Assembly: GCF_015351105.1 (NCBI RefSeq)
Contig: NZ_JADKRR010000004.1
Coordinates: 124,001 to 188,000 of the forward strand
Length of the DNA stretch: 64,000 nucleotides
Source of the DNA: Clavibacter sp. VKM Ac-2872
Lineage (GTDB): Bacteria > Actinomycetota > Actinomycetes > Actinomycetales > Microbacteriaceae
Direction: 5' to 3'
The position numbers were made by a program, and so were the translations under genes. The notes under the pieces were generated by a model that worked only from the letters and a program-made list of their open reading frames with translations, was not told where the DNA came from and did not search any database. This document shows positions 10,055-19,076 of the stretch, in pieces. Position 1 is the first letter of the stretch. Each line of letters starts with the position of its first letter.

Positions 10055-10415
10055 GTCTGTTCCTCTCATTGCAGATGGCGCATCAGATGATGCGGCGAGA
10101 ACCACGATACCCGTTGACCGCAGGAAATCCGACATCGTTCGTGAATCGGCGACGCAATTGTCCGACAATCCACGGGAACGCGGTCTCCGATACGTCGCCG
10201 CGCCGTCGTCGCGCGCATTCCGACCCGTCGACGCGCGCTCGGCTACGGCGTTTCCCGCACGTCGCGGTCGAGCGCGGTCGGCATATCCCGGGGGAATGCC
10301 GCACGTTCTCCTCGCCTGCCGAATTGTAGGGGCGTCCCACGAATGGCCGCGCGGGGACGCGGAAGGGCCCGCGGAGACGTGCTCCGCGGGCCCTCGGGGT
10401 GATGATCGGACGGGA
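10055..10415. promoter_or_regulatory. Intergenic region: lsr2 promoter and YrdC-like gene terminator
   Basis: No gene supportable. The part next to lsr2 is less GC-rich than its surroundings and carries the palindrome ATTGT-CCG-ACAAT (10157-10169), a plausible promoter or autoregulatory site. The distal part holds the terminator at 10364-10394. Confidence 0.45.
10364..10394 (-). terminator. Terminator of the YrdC-like gene
   Basis: Perfect hairpin AGGGCCCGCGGAG / CTCCGCGGGCCCT with loop ACGTG, 22 nt past the stop of the minus-strand gene. Confidence 0.85.
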
Positions 10416-11198
10416 TCAGTAGTACTCGCCGTGACGGTAGTCCCACGACGGGAACGAGCGCGCGAGCGCCGACATGATGACGTCGACCGCGAGTCCGCGG
10501 CGGATGAGCGTGGGGTTCGGCGTGACCGACCGCTCGCCCTTCTGCTCGGGGATGAGCGCGCCGGATGCGTCGACCATGGAGACCATGACGCCCTGCTCGT
10601 GGCGGCTCGTCTCGTCGAGGCCCGGCTGGATGGAGGCGACGTAGTCGTCGGCGGCCACGATGGCGTCGGCCTGCTGCTCGATGCGCTCGCCGATGCCCTC
10701 GACGCGTCCGCGGTTGCCCTTGCCGGACGGGTTCGCGGAGCTCGCGAACGCCAGGCGGCCGCTCGCCCACAGGTGCTCGGCGAGCTGCTCGGCGGGACGG
10801 CCGAAGCGGATCACGAAGCAGCTGGTGCCGCGGCGGTCCATGGCGAGCTGCTGCGCCGTCTCGTCGGGGAGGAGGTGCTTCGCGTCCTCGCGCCAGGGGA
10901 GGATGCAGCCGAGCAGCACGTCGGCGTCCCAGTGCTCCTGGTAGAAGGCGAGGATCTCGTCGTTGAGGACGGCGAGCTGCGTGAGCTGCTCGATGCTCGT
11001 GCACAGCACCACGCCCGGCTTGTCGCGGTTGCGCTGCTTGGCGTCGAACTTGCGCTCGAGGCCGGCGCCGTCCGTCGTCATGAGGATGTAGCCGACCTTG
11101 GTGGCGGCGACGACGAGGCCTCCTGGCGCCTCGAGGGCCCGGGCCGCGCGCTCGTCGAGCGTGCCGTCCCAGGGGATCGTGCGGGTGGTGTCGGTCAT
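10416..11198 (-). CDS. Sua5/YciO/YrdC-family protein
   Basis: 260 residues. The YrdC fold is recognisable by KVGYILMTTDGAGLERKFDAKQRNRDKPGVVL (the conserved K-x-x-K-R-P-like nucleotide and carbamate-binding basic residues) and by SGRLAFASSANPSGKGN (the S-S-A-N-x-S-G motif). The best-known members make threonylcarbamoyl-AMP from threonine, bicarbonate and ATP for tRNA t6A. This is longer than YrdC, lacks a clear Sua5 domain, and resembles YciO-type paralogs whose role is less certain. It follows the hydantoin-type operon on the same strand after a 218-bp gap. Start from the ATG after gagagg. Confidence 0.8.
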   Translation of the reverse strand: MTDTTRTIPWDGTLDERAARALEAPGGLVVAATKVGYILMTTDGAGLERKFDAKQRNRDKPGVVLCTSIEQLTQLAVLNDEILAFYQEHWDADVLLGCILPWREDAKHLLPDETAQQLAMDRRGTSCFVIRFGRPAEQLAEHLWASGRLAFASSANPSGKGNRGRVEGIGERIEQQADAIVAADDYVASIQPGLDETSRHEQGVMVSMVDASGALIPEQKGERSVTPNPTLIRRGLAVDVIMSALARSFPSWDYRHGEYY

Positions 11199-11416
11199 GG
11201 GCGGGTGCCTCTCATGCGTGTCGGGATGGATCCACCGGGCGGCGCACCTGCGTCGGTCCGGGGCGCGCCTGACCGCGCGTGCGGCGGAAGAGCGGTGATG
11301 TCGACGGTAGGCGCGCGGGGTCGGCGAAGCGGGCGAGCGTCCACAGGATAGCGCGGACGCCGCCTCGGACGGGGCCGGGCGTCGGCAGCGGCTGCGCAGG
11401 GGCGCGCCGGCTGCGC

Positions 11417-12970
11417 CTAGGCCCCCGCCGCCAGCACCGTGCGGCAGGCGAGGTGCAGGGCGAGGCGCGTCTCGGCGTCCTGGAGGTCGACCTGGAGGAT
11501 GCGCTGGACGCGCTGGATCCGCTCGGCCACGGTGTTGCGGTGCACCGCGAGGATCGAGGCGGTCTCCGCGACCGAGGACTCCGCGTCCAGGTAGGTGGCG
11601 AGCGTGGTGAGCAGGTCGCCCGTCGTCTGGTGGCGCAGCGGGGCCAGCAGCTCGAGGGCGGCGGGCTGGAAGGTGTCGGTCTGGGTCCAGGCGAGGAGGA
11701 GCTGGGCGAGGCCCAGCCGGTCGACGTGCAGGAAGCGGCCCGACTGCGGGCGGGAGGCGGCGAGGCGGGCGGCGTCGGCTGCCTCGGCGAGCGATCGCGC
11801 GATGCCCGCGGGGCCGTGGTGCACGCGGCCGACGCCGACATCGCTCGGCAGGTCGTCGTCCCAGCGCTGGTGGGCGCGGCGGACCGCGCGGGCCGCGTCG
11901 TTCGCGGCGGGGACGTCGGGCTCGAGCGCGAAGGAGATCCACGCGGCCCAGCCGTCGCCCTGCTCGACCACGCCGACGTCGAGGCCCTCCGCCGCGAGCG
12001 CCTCGATGAGCTCGTAGCGGCGGCCGACGTGGTCGGCGTCCTGGCGCGACACGACGCGTATCCCCATGTGCCAGCCCTCGACGCGCCACCCCAGCTCGAG
12101 CGCGCGGCGCAGGAGACCGGCCCCGGGGGAGTCGCCCGCCTCGAGGAGCTCGCCGAGGAGCGCGATGCGCCAGCGTGCCTCGCGCTCGTCGACCACCCGG
12201 CGGAGCGACAGGCGGTGCCCGACCGCGAGGGCGACGACGGGGAGCGCGGCGGTGACGGCGTCGACCTCGGCGGCGACGGATCCGGGCACCTCGACCGCGA
12301 TCCAGCTCGGCGCCATGAGCCCCGAGTCGACGGGCGCGGTGACGAGCGCGCCGCGCTCGCCGACGGGACGGGCGTCGACGTGGCCGGGCAGGCCGGCGGC
12401 GATGGCGGCGTGCGCGGCGGGGGAGGGCACGGCGCCCTCCGGTGCGAGCGCGCGGCCGGAGGAGTCCACGAGGAGGACCGGGCGCCCGAGGACCGCGGCG
12501 GCCCCGCGCAGCGCGTCGGCGGGATCCGGGCCCGCGTCGGCCACCGCGGCGACGGCGTCGAGCGCGGCACGGCCGGCGGCGGCCCGCGCCTCGCCGAGGC
12601 GATCGTGCAGGGCGACGGAGGTCGCCCATGCGTCGTCGCAGGCCAGCACGACGATGCCGAGGCGGTCCGCGAGGAGCGTCGTCGCGGGATCCACCGTGAC
12701 GGCCGCATCGAGCACGACGGCCGCGATGCCGCGGTCGGCGAGGCGTCGCAGCCGCGCGTCGAAGCGCCATGTGGTGCGCTCGGCGCGGTCGAGGACGACG
12801 AGGACGTCGGCCCCGGTCGTGCCGTCGCCGGTCGTCCCGTCGTCCGCGGGCGCGTCCATCCGCACGCCGCGCACGCCGGAGACCGCGGGATCCGCGGCGC
12901 CCGCCACCCGGCGCACGTCCGCGAGCGAGGCGTGGTCGAGCAGCGCGGAGAGGGGGATCGGCCGGATCAC
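11417..12970 (-). CDS. PucR-family transcriptional regulator
   Basis: 517 residues from a GTG whose GTGA overlaps the upstream gene's stop by 4 nt. The N-terminal ~130 residues (MIRPIPLSALLDHASLADV, GIAAVVLDAAVTV) are a PucR purine-catabolism sensor-like domain. A middle GGDEF-like/GAF-like region follows, and the C-terminus has the PucR helix-turn-helix (AETASILAVHRNTVAERIQRV, ~465-500). PucR proteins control purine, allantoin, amino-acid or hydantoin catabolism in response to pathway metabolites. As the last coupled gene of this operon it probably regulates it. Confidence 0.9.
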   Translation of the reverse strand: MIRPIPLSALLDHASLADVRRVAGAADPAVSGVRGVRMDAPADDGTTGDGTTGADVLVVLDRAERTTWRFDARLRRLADRGIAAVVLDAAVTVDPATTLLADRLGIVVLACDDAWATSVALHDRLGEARAAAGRAALDAVAAVADAGPDPADALRGAAAVLGRPVLLVDSSGRALAPEGAVPSPAAHAAIAAGLPGHVDARPVGERGALVTAPVDSGLMAPSWIAVEVPGSVAAEVDAVTAALPVVALAVGHRLSLRRVVDEREARWRIALLGELLEAGDSPGAGLLRRALELGWRVEGWHMGIRVVSRQDADHVGRRYELIEALAAEGLDVGVVEQGDGWAAWISFALEPDVPAANDAARAVRRAHQRWDDDLPSDVGVGRVHHGPAGIARSLAEAADAARLAASRPQSGRFLHVDRLGLAQLLLAWTQTDTFQPAALELLAPLRHQTTGDLLTTLATYLDAESSVAETASILAVHRNTVAERIQRVQRILQVDLQDAETRLALHLACRTVLAAGA

Positions 12971-14070
12971 GCGGACGCACCGACGGCGTCGGATCCGACG
13001 TCGACCCGGCCGAACCCGAACGCCGCGGGCGAGACGGCGGCCAGGCGCTCGGGCGTCGCGGTCCACCAGGCGGGCGCGTCGAGGGACACGGCCACCACGC
13101 GCGTGCCCGGCCGCGCGTCGTCGACGAGGAGCACGCGGGCCCCGGCCACGGACGTGCCCGGGACGGCGATCACCGCGATGAGGTCGGGCGACGCGGCCAC
13201 CGGCCGGCCGTCCACGAGCGCGAGCACGAACTCGTTCTCTGCTTCGAGCCGGATCACCGCGCCCGTCGACTCGTCGACCACGCTGACCGTCGTCACATCG
13301 AAGCGGCCGGGGCGGGGCGACGTGACCACATCCGCGATGCGGCCGTGCCCGAGGAGCGCGCCGCCGAGCGCCGCCGCCAGCCCGGCCGGGGTGCCGGCGC
13401 GGTCGGCGTCGCGGAGGGCGCGGCCGAGCCGGAGGGCGCGCTCGGCGGTGCCGGGGATCGCGGTCGCGCGGAGGTCGCCGGCGCGCTGCGGCGGCAGGGC
13501 GAGCGCCGCCCAGCCGGAGGAGTGAGCGATCACGAGCCGGAGCAGCGCCTCGACCTCGGCGGGCGTCATGCCGTCGAGCAGCATGGTGCGCCCTCCGGGC
13601 TCGGTGATGGCGCACGGCGAGATGTCGCGGCCGGAGACGACGAGGCTCGACTGGTCGATGCGGGGGAACGCGCGGCCGGTGAGGTCGGCGTCGAGGAGGG
13701 GGAGGCCGAGCGTCGAGGCGGCCGAGAGGGGCGCGAGCCCGTTGACGCCGGCCATCTCGAGCGCCATGAGGGCGGCGGGCGGCGTGCCGGTCCAGCGGGT
13801 GAGCGCCTCGACGGCCTCGGCGAGCTCCATGCCGGACGGCAGCTTCTCGCGCAGCACCGACGTGGATCCGATGTAGCCCACCGGCACCACGAGGTCGTCC
13901 GCGTCGAGGTCGTCGAGCCCGAGGCCGCGCACCGGGGCGTCCCGCAGCTGACGAGCGGTGGCGGCCGTGAGGATCCGCGGGTCGCCGCCTCCGCCCGAGC
14001 CGAGCAGGAGGAGTCCGGAGACGAGGTCGGGGAGGTCGTCGACTCCCAGATCGCGGCTCACGGGCGTCAC
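12967..14070 (-). CDS. DUF917 family protein (second copy)
   Basis: 367 residues. LLLLGSGGGGDPRILTAATA near the N-terminus and the VPVGYIGSTSVLREKLPSG block are the DUF917 hallmarks; Pfam now associates the family with S-methyl-thiohydantoin desulfurase. It is a divergent paralog of the next gene (14085-15212), separated by 14 nt and overlapping PucR by 4 nt. Tandem DUF917 genes beside HyuA suggest a two-subunit or two-step enzyme acting on a cyclic amide or thioamide (inference). A TACCGT just upstream of an in-frame GTG at 14061 could give an internal start. Confidence 0.85.
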   Translation of the reverse strand: MTPVSRDLGVDDLPDLVSGLLLLGSGGGGDPRILTAATARQLRDAPVRGLGLDDLDADDLVVPVGYIGSTSVLREKLPSGMELAEAVEALTRWTGTPPAALMALEMAGVNGLAPLSAASTLGLPLLDADLTGRAFPRIDQSSLVVSGRDISPCAITEPGGRTMLLDGMTPAEVEALLRLVIAHSSGWAALALPPQRAGDLRATAIPGTAERALRLGRALRDADRAGTPAGLAAALGGALLGHGRIADVVTSPRPGRFDVTTVSVVDESTGAVIRLEAENEFVLALVDGRPVAASPDLIAVIAVPGTSVAGARVLLVDDARPGTRVVAVSLDAPAWWTATPERLAAVSPAAFGFGRVDVGSDAVGASA

Positions 14071-14084
14071 GGTAGCACCCGGCC

Positions 14085-15212
14085 CTAGGCGCCAGGCGGC
14101 TCGGAGAAGGCGTCGACGGGCGAGCGGACGGGGTCGATGTCGTAGCCGAAGTAGCGGGGCCCCGCGAGCTCGATGCCGCCCGGGCTGTGCCACCGCTCGT
14201 CGGCCGGCGCGGAGACCACCCGCACCCGCTGGCCGAAGCGGAGCGTCTCCGTCGTGATCGGCTCGCCCGTCTCGCTGTCGAGCACCATGATGAGGTCCGG
14301 CGTCGAGGCGACCGGCACCCCGTCGATGGACGCGAGCAGCATCTCGTTCTGGAACCCGAGCACGATCTCGCGGTCGGCGTCGGCGCCCGTGCCCTGGATC
14401 CGGGCCTCGCCCCGCGCGAACCCCGCGACGGTGCGCCGCGCGACGTCCGTGACCTTGCCGCCCAGCAGGATCGCGCCGCCGAGCCGGGCGGCGACCGCCT
14501 CGACCGGGTCGACGAGCGCGTCGCGCGCCTCCTCCACGAGCGTGCCGAGCTCGTGGCAGAGCGACAGCGTGTGCGGCACGAACGACGCCTTCACCTGGGC
14601 GCCCGTCATGGCGTAGTTCGACATGATCATCGAGCTGCCCATCTGCACCGCCACCGGCCGCGTGAGGCGCTCGGCCCACGCGTTGTCGATGGTGTCGACG
14701 ACGCCCGTGTTGCCCTTCTCGTCGGCGAAGGACATGGGGGTGGCGCGGATCCCGTCGATGGTCGGGATCACCATCTGGATCTCCGGGAACGCGCGCCCCA
14801 TCCCGTCGCCGTCGACGATGGGCAGCCCCATGCGCGCGGCCGCGACCATCGGGATGGTGGAGTTCGCGCCGCCCACCTCGATGCACGCCACGTGCGTGGG
14901 CGTCACGCCGAGGTAGCGCGCGAGCGACAGGATCGCGCCCTGCAGCTGCTCGACCGTCGGCAGCTTCTCGACCATCACGGTGGGTGCGCCCATCATCGCG
15001 ACGGGGATCACCACGGCGTCGTCCGGCAGGTCGAAGGGGTCGGCGAGGGGGATGGGGCCGAGCTCCTTGATCGCCTCGCCGGCGAGCAGGCGTCCGATGT
15101 AGGGGTCGCCGCCGCCGCCGGTGCCGAGGATGGCCGCGCCGCGCGCGATGGCGGGCAGGTGCTCCAGCCGGATCTCGGTGAGGCGGGTGCGGGGCACGGT
15201 CGTGTCAGGCAT
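14085..15212 (-). CDS. DUF917 family protein (S-methyl-thiohydantoin desulfurase-like)
   Basis: 375 residues. ARGAAILGTGGGGDPYIGRLL, VAMMGAPTVMVEKLP, CIEVGGANSTIPMVAA and GLPIVDGDGMGRAFPE are strongly conserved DUF917 blocks, and it is the more canonical of the two copies. The gene overlaps hyuA by 8 nt and is followed 14 nt later by its paralog, so it belongs to the permease-hyuA-DUF917-DUF917-pucR operon. The likely role is opening or desulfurising a hydantoin-type ring in the cytoplasm; the substrate is unknown. Confidence 0.9.
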   Translation of the reverse strand: MPDTTVPRTRLTEIRLEHLPAIARGAAILGTGGGGDPYIGRLLAGEAIKELGPIPLADPFDLPDDAVVIPVAMMGAPTVMVEKLPTVEQLQGAILSLARYLGVTPTHVACIEVGGANSTIPMVAAARMGLPIVDGDGMGRAFPEIQMVIPTIDGIRATPMSFADEKGNTGVVDTIDNAWAERLTRPVAVQMGSSMIMSNYAMTGAQVKASFVPHTLSLCHELGTLVEEARDALVDPVEAVAARLGGAILLGGKVTDVARRTVAGFARGEARIQGTGADADREIVLGFQNEMLLASIDGVPVASTPDLIMVLDSETGEPITTETLRFGQRVRVVSAPADERWHSPGGIELAGPRYFGYDIDPVRSPVDAFSEPPGA

Positions 15213-16764
15213 GCGCGGCCTTCCTGATGTCGAGGTCGCCGACGGCCTTGGCGCGGATGCGGATCGCGTTGCCGGGCAGGTACGGGATGGGGAGCTCGTC
15301 GAAGTCGACGATCTCCACGGTGGAGGGGGAGGCGCCCGCGGCGACCGCGCGCTCCACGGCCTCCTGCCTGGCGTCGTCGAGGGCCTGCTGGCGGGATCCC
15401 TCGCTCACGCTGTAGACGCGGTCGAGCTCGCCGGAGACCTGCGCGATGGCCGCGCCGACCGCGTTCGCGACGGCGAAGTTGTCGGGGCGATGCACGCGGC
15501 CGAGCCCCTCGAGCTCCTCGGGCAGCAGGATCGATCCGCCGCCGACGGCCACGACGGGCAGCGGCGCGGACGACGTGCGCATGCGCTCCACGACGTCGGC
15601 GACGCGCATCGCGATGGTGTCGAGCGCGCGGCGGACGAGCTGCGGCGAGAGGTGGGCCACGCACACCGGGTCGCCCACGTCGACCATGCCCGCCGCGACC
15701 GCGATGTCCGTGGTCGTGAGGGTGTCGCCGCCGAAGACGAGCGCGCGGCGCCCCAGCTCGTAGCCGACCGACTCGGGGCCGACCACGTCGCCGTCGCCGC
15801 GCACGAGGGATCCGCCGCCGATGCCGATGGAGAGCACGTCCGGCATGCGGAAGTTGGTGCGGACGCCGGCCACGCTGATCTCCGCGGTCGCCTCCCGCGG
15901 GAACCCGCCCGCGAGCACGCCCACGTCGCTCGTGGTGCCGCCGATGTCGACGACCGCGCACGTGCCGAGGCCGGAGAGGAGGGCCGCACCGCGCATCGAG
16001 TTGGTGGGGCCGGAGGCGAAGGTCGCGACCGGGTAGCGGCGCGCGAAATCCACGCCCATGAGCGTGCCGTCGTTCTGTGACAGATAGAGGGGAGCGGTGA
16101 TCCCGTGCCCGCGGACCGCCCGCTCGAGCCCGCCGACGATCTGGTCGGCCAGCTCCCGCAGCGACGCGTTGATGATGGTCGCGTTCTCGCGCTCGAGCAG
16201 GCCGATGCGGCCGATCTCGTGCGAGAGCGAGATCGCGACGTCCGGCCCGAGCTCGGCCGCGAGCACCGCGGCCGCCTCCACCTCGAACTCGCTGTTCACG
16301 GGCGCGAACACGCTGGAGATCGCGACGGAGCGCAGCCCTCGGGCCGCGATGTCGGCCGCGTGCCGCTTCAGCTCGTCGTGGTCGAGCGGGGAGATGACCC
16401 GCCCGTCGAACTCGTGGCCGCCGTGCGCGAGGTACCCCGTGCCGCGCACCGCCGCCACGAGCTCCTCGGGCCAGTCGACGAACGGCGGGAGCGACGCGGT
16501 GGCGGGCAGCGCGAGCCGCACGGCCGCCGTGGGCGCGAGCCGCCTGGCCTCGACGAGCGCGTTGATGAAGTGGGTCGTGCCGATCATGACGCCGTCGATG
16601 CCGGCGGGGTCGAACGGGTGCTGCCGGTCGAGCTCCGCGAGCGCGCCGACGATGCCGCTGGTCACGTCCTCGGTGGTCGAGGACTTGATGCCGACGACCA
16701 CGCGGTCGCCGTCCATGAGCACGGCGTCCGTGTTGGTGCCGCCGACGTCGATGCCGATCCTCAT
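15205..16764 (-). CDS. Hydantoinase/oxoprolinase HyuA-type subunit
   Basis: 519 residues. It starts with MRIGIDVGGTNTDAVLMDG, the phosphate-binding loop of the acetate/sugar-kinase (actin-like) ATPase fold. The domain continues with VMIGTTHFINALVEARRLAP and a second nucleotide-binding part containing VVDIGGTTSDVGVL and IGIGGGSLV. Family members hydrolyse hydantoins, 5-oxoproline or related cyclic amides with ATP. No HyuB partner is present; the DUF917 proteins take that position. It overlaps the permease gene by 4 nt (ATGA). Confidence 0.92.
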   Translation of the reverse strand: MRIGIDVGGTNTDAVLMDGDRVVVGIKSSTTEDVTSGIVGALAELDRQHPFDPAGIDGVMIGTTHFINALVEARRLAPTAAVRLALPATASLPPFVDWPEELVAAVRGTGYLAHGGHEFDGRVISPLDHDELKRHAADIAARGLRSVAISSVFAPVNSEFEVEAAAVLAAELGPDVAISLSHEIGRIGLLERENATIINASLRELADQIVGGLERAVRGHGITAPLYLSQNDGTLMGVDFARRYPVATFASGPTNSMRGAALLSGLGTCAVVDIGGTTSDVGVLAGGFPREATAEISVAGVRTNFRMPDVLSIGIGGGSLVRGDGDVVGPESVGYELGRRALVFGGDTLTTTDIAVAAGMVDVGDPVCVAHLSPQLVRRALDTIAMRVADVVERMRTSSAPLPVVAVGGGSILLPEELEGLGRVHRPDNFAVANAVGAAIAQVSGELDRVYSVSEGSRQQALDDARQEAVERAVAAGASPSTVEIVDFDELPIPYLPGNAIRIRAKAVGDLDIRKAAHA

Positions 16765-18128
16765 CGGGTCGCCACCTTCCCGGCGGTGGCCGCATCCGGC
16801 GCCGCGACGCCGGGGGCGGCCTGGTCGGCCGTCTCGGTGCGCACCTCGCCGACGCCGCGGATCAGCCCCGCCTTGCCGAGCACCGCGTAGAGCACGAACG
16901 CCGTGATGACGGCGTTGAGGCTGCCGAGGCCGAAGGTCGCGTAGTAGCCGACGAGCGCGGAGACCACCCAGATCACGAGGCTCACCGGCACCCAGCGCGG
17001 GGCGCTCGCCGGGAGCGTGCCGGCCTCGCGCGACGCGTCGAGCGCCGGCCGCCAGCTCTTGACGACGAAGTACTCGGCGATCATGATCCCGACGATCGGC
17101 GGGAAGGCCACGCCCAGCAGCGTCAGGAACGCGGTGAACTGCCCGAGGATCCCGGCGGCCGCGAGCACCGACCCGATCACGCCGACGACGACCGTCACGA
17201 GCGCCCGGTTCACCCGCCGCCCGAACACCGTGTCGATGAAGTTCACGACGCCGAGGCCCGACGAGTACAGGTTCCAGTCGTTGATCTTGATGGTGCCCAG
17301 CAGGATCACCAGCACGCCCACCCAGCCCACCGACGACAGGATGATCGCCGACACGTCGGCCGTGCGCACCGCGTGGGCGAGCAGCACGCCGGAGAGCCCC
17401 GTGAGGTACTCGCCGACCGTGATGCTCACGACCGTCTGCTTCACGACGTCGGCGGCCGACCGGTTGTAGCGGGTCTGGTCGGGCGAGATGAGCGCGCCGA
17501 CGATGAAGCCGCCTGCCACGATCGAGGCGCCCGCGATGATCGACATCTGCGGACCGGGCGCCGGCTGCGTCACGAGCTCCGAGATGTCGTGCTTCTGCAG
17601 CTCGATCACCACGGCCCAGCCCACGAGCAGCAGGAAGAGGGGGACCGCGACGTTCGCGACCCACTGCATGCCGTGGAAGCCGAGCATCACGACGGCGGTG
17701 ATGAGGAGGCCGAACGCGAGCGACCAGGCCCACACCGGGAGCCACGGCATGATCGAGTTGAGGCCGGACGCGGAGACCCCCGACTGGATCCCGAACCAGC
17801 CGATGAGGCTGACGCCGATGGCCAGGCCGATGAGCGCCGAGCCGTTGTGCCCGAAGCCCGTCCAGCGCGACAGGATCGAGGTGGTGAGGCCCTCACGCTG
17901 CCCGATGAGTCCCGTGAAGATGCAGACGACCTCGAGGATCACGGCGCCGATGGTGATGGCCCAGAAGGCATCCCAGAAGCTCATGCTGAAGCCGAGCGTG
18001 GCGGCGACGACGAAGGCGCTCAGCGCCGAGAGCTGGCCGACGCGCTGCGTGGCGATCTGGAACCAGTGGTAGCGCGCCTCCTGCGGGACCCGCGCGAGCG
18101 CGTAGTCGTCGGGTGCGGTGGATGCCAT
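16761..18128 (-). CDS. NCS1-family nucleobase/hydantoin permease
   Basis: 455 residues with about 12 hydrophobic helices. Landmarks are VGQLSALSAFVVAATLGFSMSFWDAFWAI in helix 1, PDQTRYNRSAADV after the central helices (a cytosine-permease/CodB signature) and TIKINDWNLYSSGLGVVNF in helix 8. The NCS1 family takes up cytosine, purines, allantoin or hydantoins with H+ or Na+. It is the first gene of the catabolic operon, which supports a ring-containing nitrogen compound as substrate. The ATG is preceded by gaggagt. Confidence 0.93.
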   Translation of the reverse strand: MASTAPDDYALARVPQEARYHWFQIATQRVGQLSALSAFVVAATLGFSMSFWDAFWAITIGAVILEVVCIFTGLIGQREGLTTSILSRWTGFGHNGSALIGLAIGVSLIGWFGIQSGVSASGLNSIMPWLPVWAWSLAFGLLITAVVMLGFHGMQWVANVAVPLFLLLVGWAVVIELQKHDISELVTQPAPGPQMSIIAGASIVAGGFIVGALISPDQTRYNRSAADVVKQTVVSITVGEYLTGLSGVLLAHAVRTADVSAIILSSVGWVGVLVILLGTIKINDWNLYSSGLGVVNFIDTVFGRRVNRALVTVVVGVIGSVLAAAGILGQFTAFLTLLGVAFPPIVGIMIAEYFVVKSWRPALDASREAGTLPASAPRWVPVSLVIWVVSALVGYYATFGLGSLNAVITAFVLYAVLGKAGLIRGVGEVRTETADQAAPGVAAPDAATAGKVATR

Positions 18129-18359
18129 GGGGACTCCTCGGGTGTCACGACGGGTTGCCACAGCGTAGGGATCCGCCGCCGGAGGCCGCCATGTGCAGAG
18201 TGCCGTGTCGGGGGCGTGAAGCGGGGCGGAGTGCTGGGGAAGAGCCCAGGAGTGGAGCCTCCGTGGCGACCTGTGTAATGAGTGCTTTTCGCGCGGCGAC
18301 TCTCCGGCATCCTCTTCCCGAGCAGGCCAGGGACGTCCGCACGTAGGAGGAATTGACAT
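18129..18359. promoter_or_regulatory. Divergent promoter region, catabolic operon / accessory locus
   Basis: No gene seen. It must hold the permease-operon promoter (leftward) and the promoter of the exported protein (rightward). A strong Shine-Dalgarno taggagg lies at 18344-18350, nine bases before an ATG at 18360. Confidence 0.5.
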
Positions 18360-18366
18360 ATGAACA

Positions 18367-19059
18367 GTGGCAGGCAGGCAGGCAGGCAGGCAGGCGAGAG
18401 GGCGTTTGGTTGTGGGCGCCGTCGTCACGACGATCAGCCTGACGGCTTCGGCGGCCCTGATGGTGACTACGACTCTTCATCCGACCGGTGAGGCGCGCTC
18501 ACGCGTCGTCCAATCGTCACCGGCGCTTCTCGGCACCAGCGATGCCACGGTCAGCGCATCCCGAGCGGTATCTGATGCTCAGGACGATCAACTGGGTCAG
18601 ATGCTCTCGCTCTTGGAGTCCCTCCCCGAGGATCTGAAGCAGGCCGACCCTAAGACGACTCCGAACTACGCAAACAGGCTGACCGCGGAGATCAATGCGC
18701 GACGCGGCGGGGCCTCAGAGGGCTCGAGCATTGCCTCTAGCAGCCCTGTCATCAGTACAGCTCTCTTCGCGCGGGACTCGGGAGGCCCGGGGGCGTCTAC
18801 GACGGGTCCTCGCATCGAACTAGCCGTCAACTGGTTCGCTTGTGCGACTGACATCGTCGGTTTGATCGTGCAGTACGGCGTTCCGGTCGGCAAGGTCATC
18901 GGCTGGATCAAGGATGCACGCGCCATCTACGGCTCTGTCCGCGCCATCGCGGCCGCCATCAGGCGAGGCGACTTCGGTGTGACTGAGGGAGAGGACGCCG
19001 CGCAGGTGCTGGAGGGTCTTCTGGGTATCGACGGTGTCATCGCGGATTGCTTCACATGA
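18367..19059 (+). CDS. Exported protein of unknown function, possibly phase-variable
   Basis: 230 residues if read from the GTG at 18367. A basic start, then VVGAVVTTISLTASAALMV, forms a signal peptide. The middle is Ser/Thr-rich. The C-terminal ~80 residues (RIELAVNWFACATDIVGLIVQYGVPVGKVIGWIKDARAIYGSVRAI, ending DGVIADCF) are amphipathic with two cysteines and recur in the damaged copy at 19972. The better ribosome site (taggagg, 9-nt spacing) belongs to the ATG at 18360, which is in another frame and stops after 43 codons. Loss of one GGCA unit from the repeat just downstream would join that ATG to this frame. I recognise no family; a toxin-like role beside the membrane protein is speculation. 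Confidence 0.65.
   Translation: MAGRQAGRQARGRLVVGAVVTTISLTASAALMVTTTLHPTGEARSRVVQSSPALLGTSDATVSASRAVSDAQDDQLGQMLSLLESLPEDLKQADPKTTPNYANRLTAEINARRGGASEGSSIASSSPVISTALFARDSGGPGASTTGPRIELAVNWFACATDIVGLIVQYGVPVGKVIGWIKDARAIYGSVRAIAAAIRRGDFGVTEGEDAAQVLEGLLGIDGVIADCFT
18369..18392 (+). repeat. (GGCA)6 tetranucleotide repeat at the start of a gene
   Basis: Six perfect GGCA units followed by GGCG, between a well-placed ATG (18360) and the body of the exported-protein frame. Change by one unit shifts the reading frame, the classic design of slippage-controlled on/off genes. Confidence 0.95.
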
Positions 19060-19076
19060 ACAGGGAGGGCAGTCAA

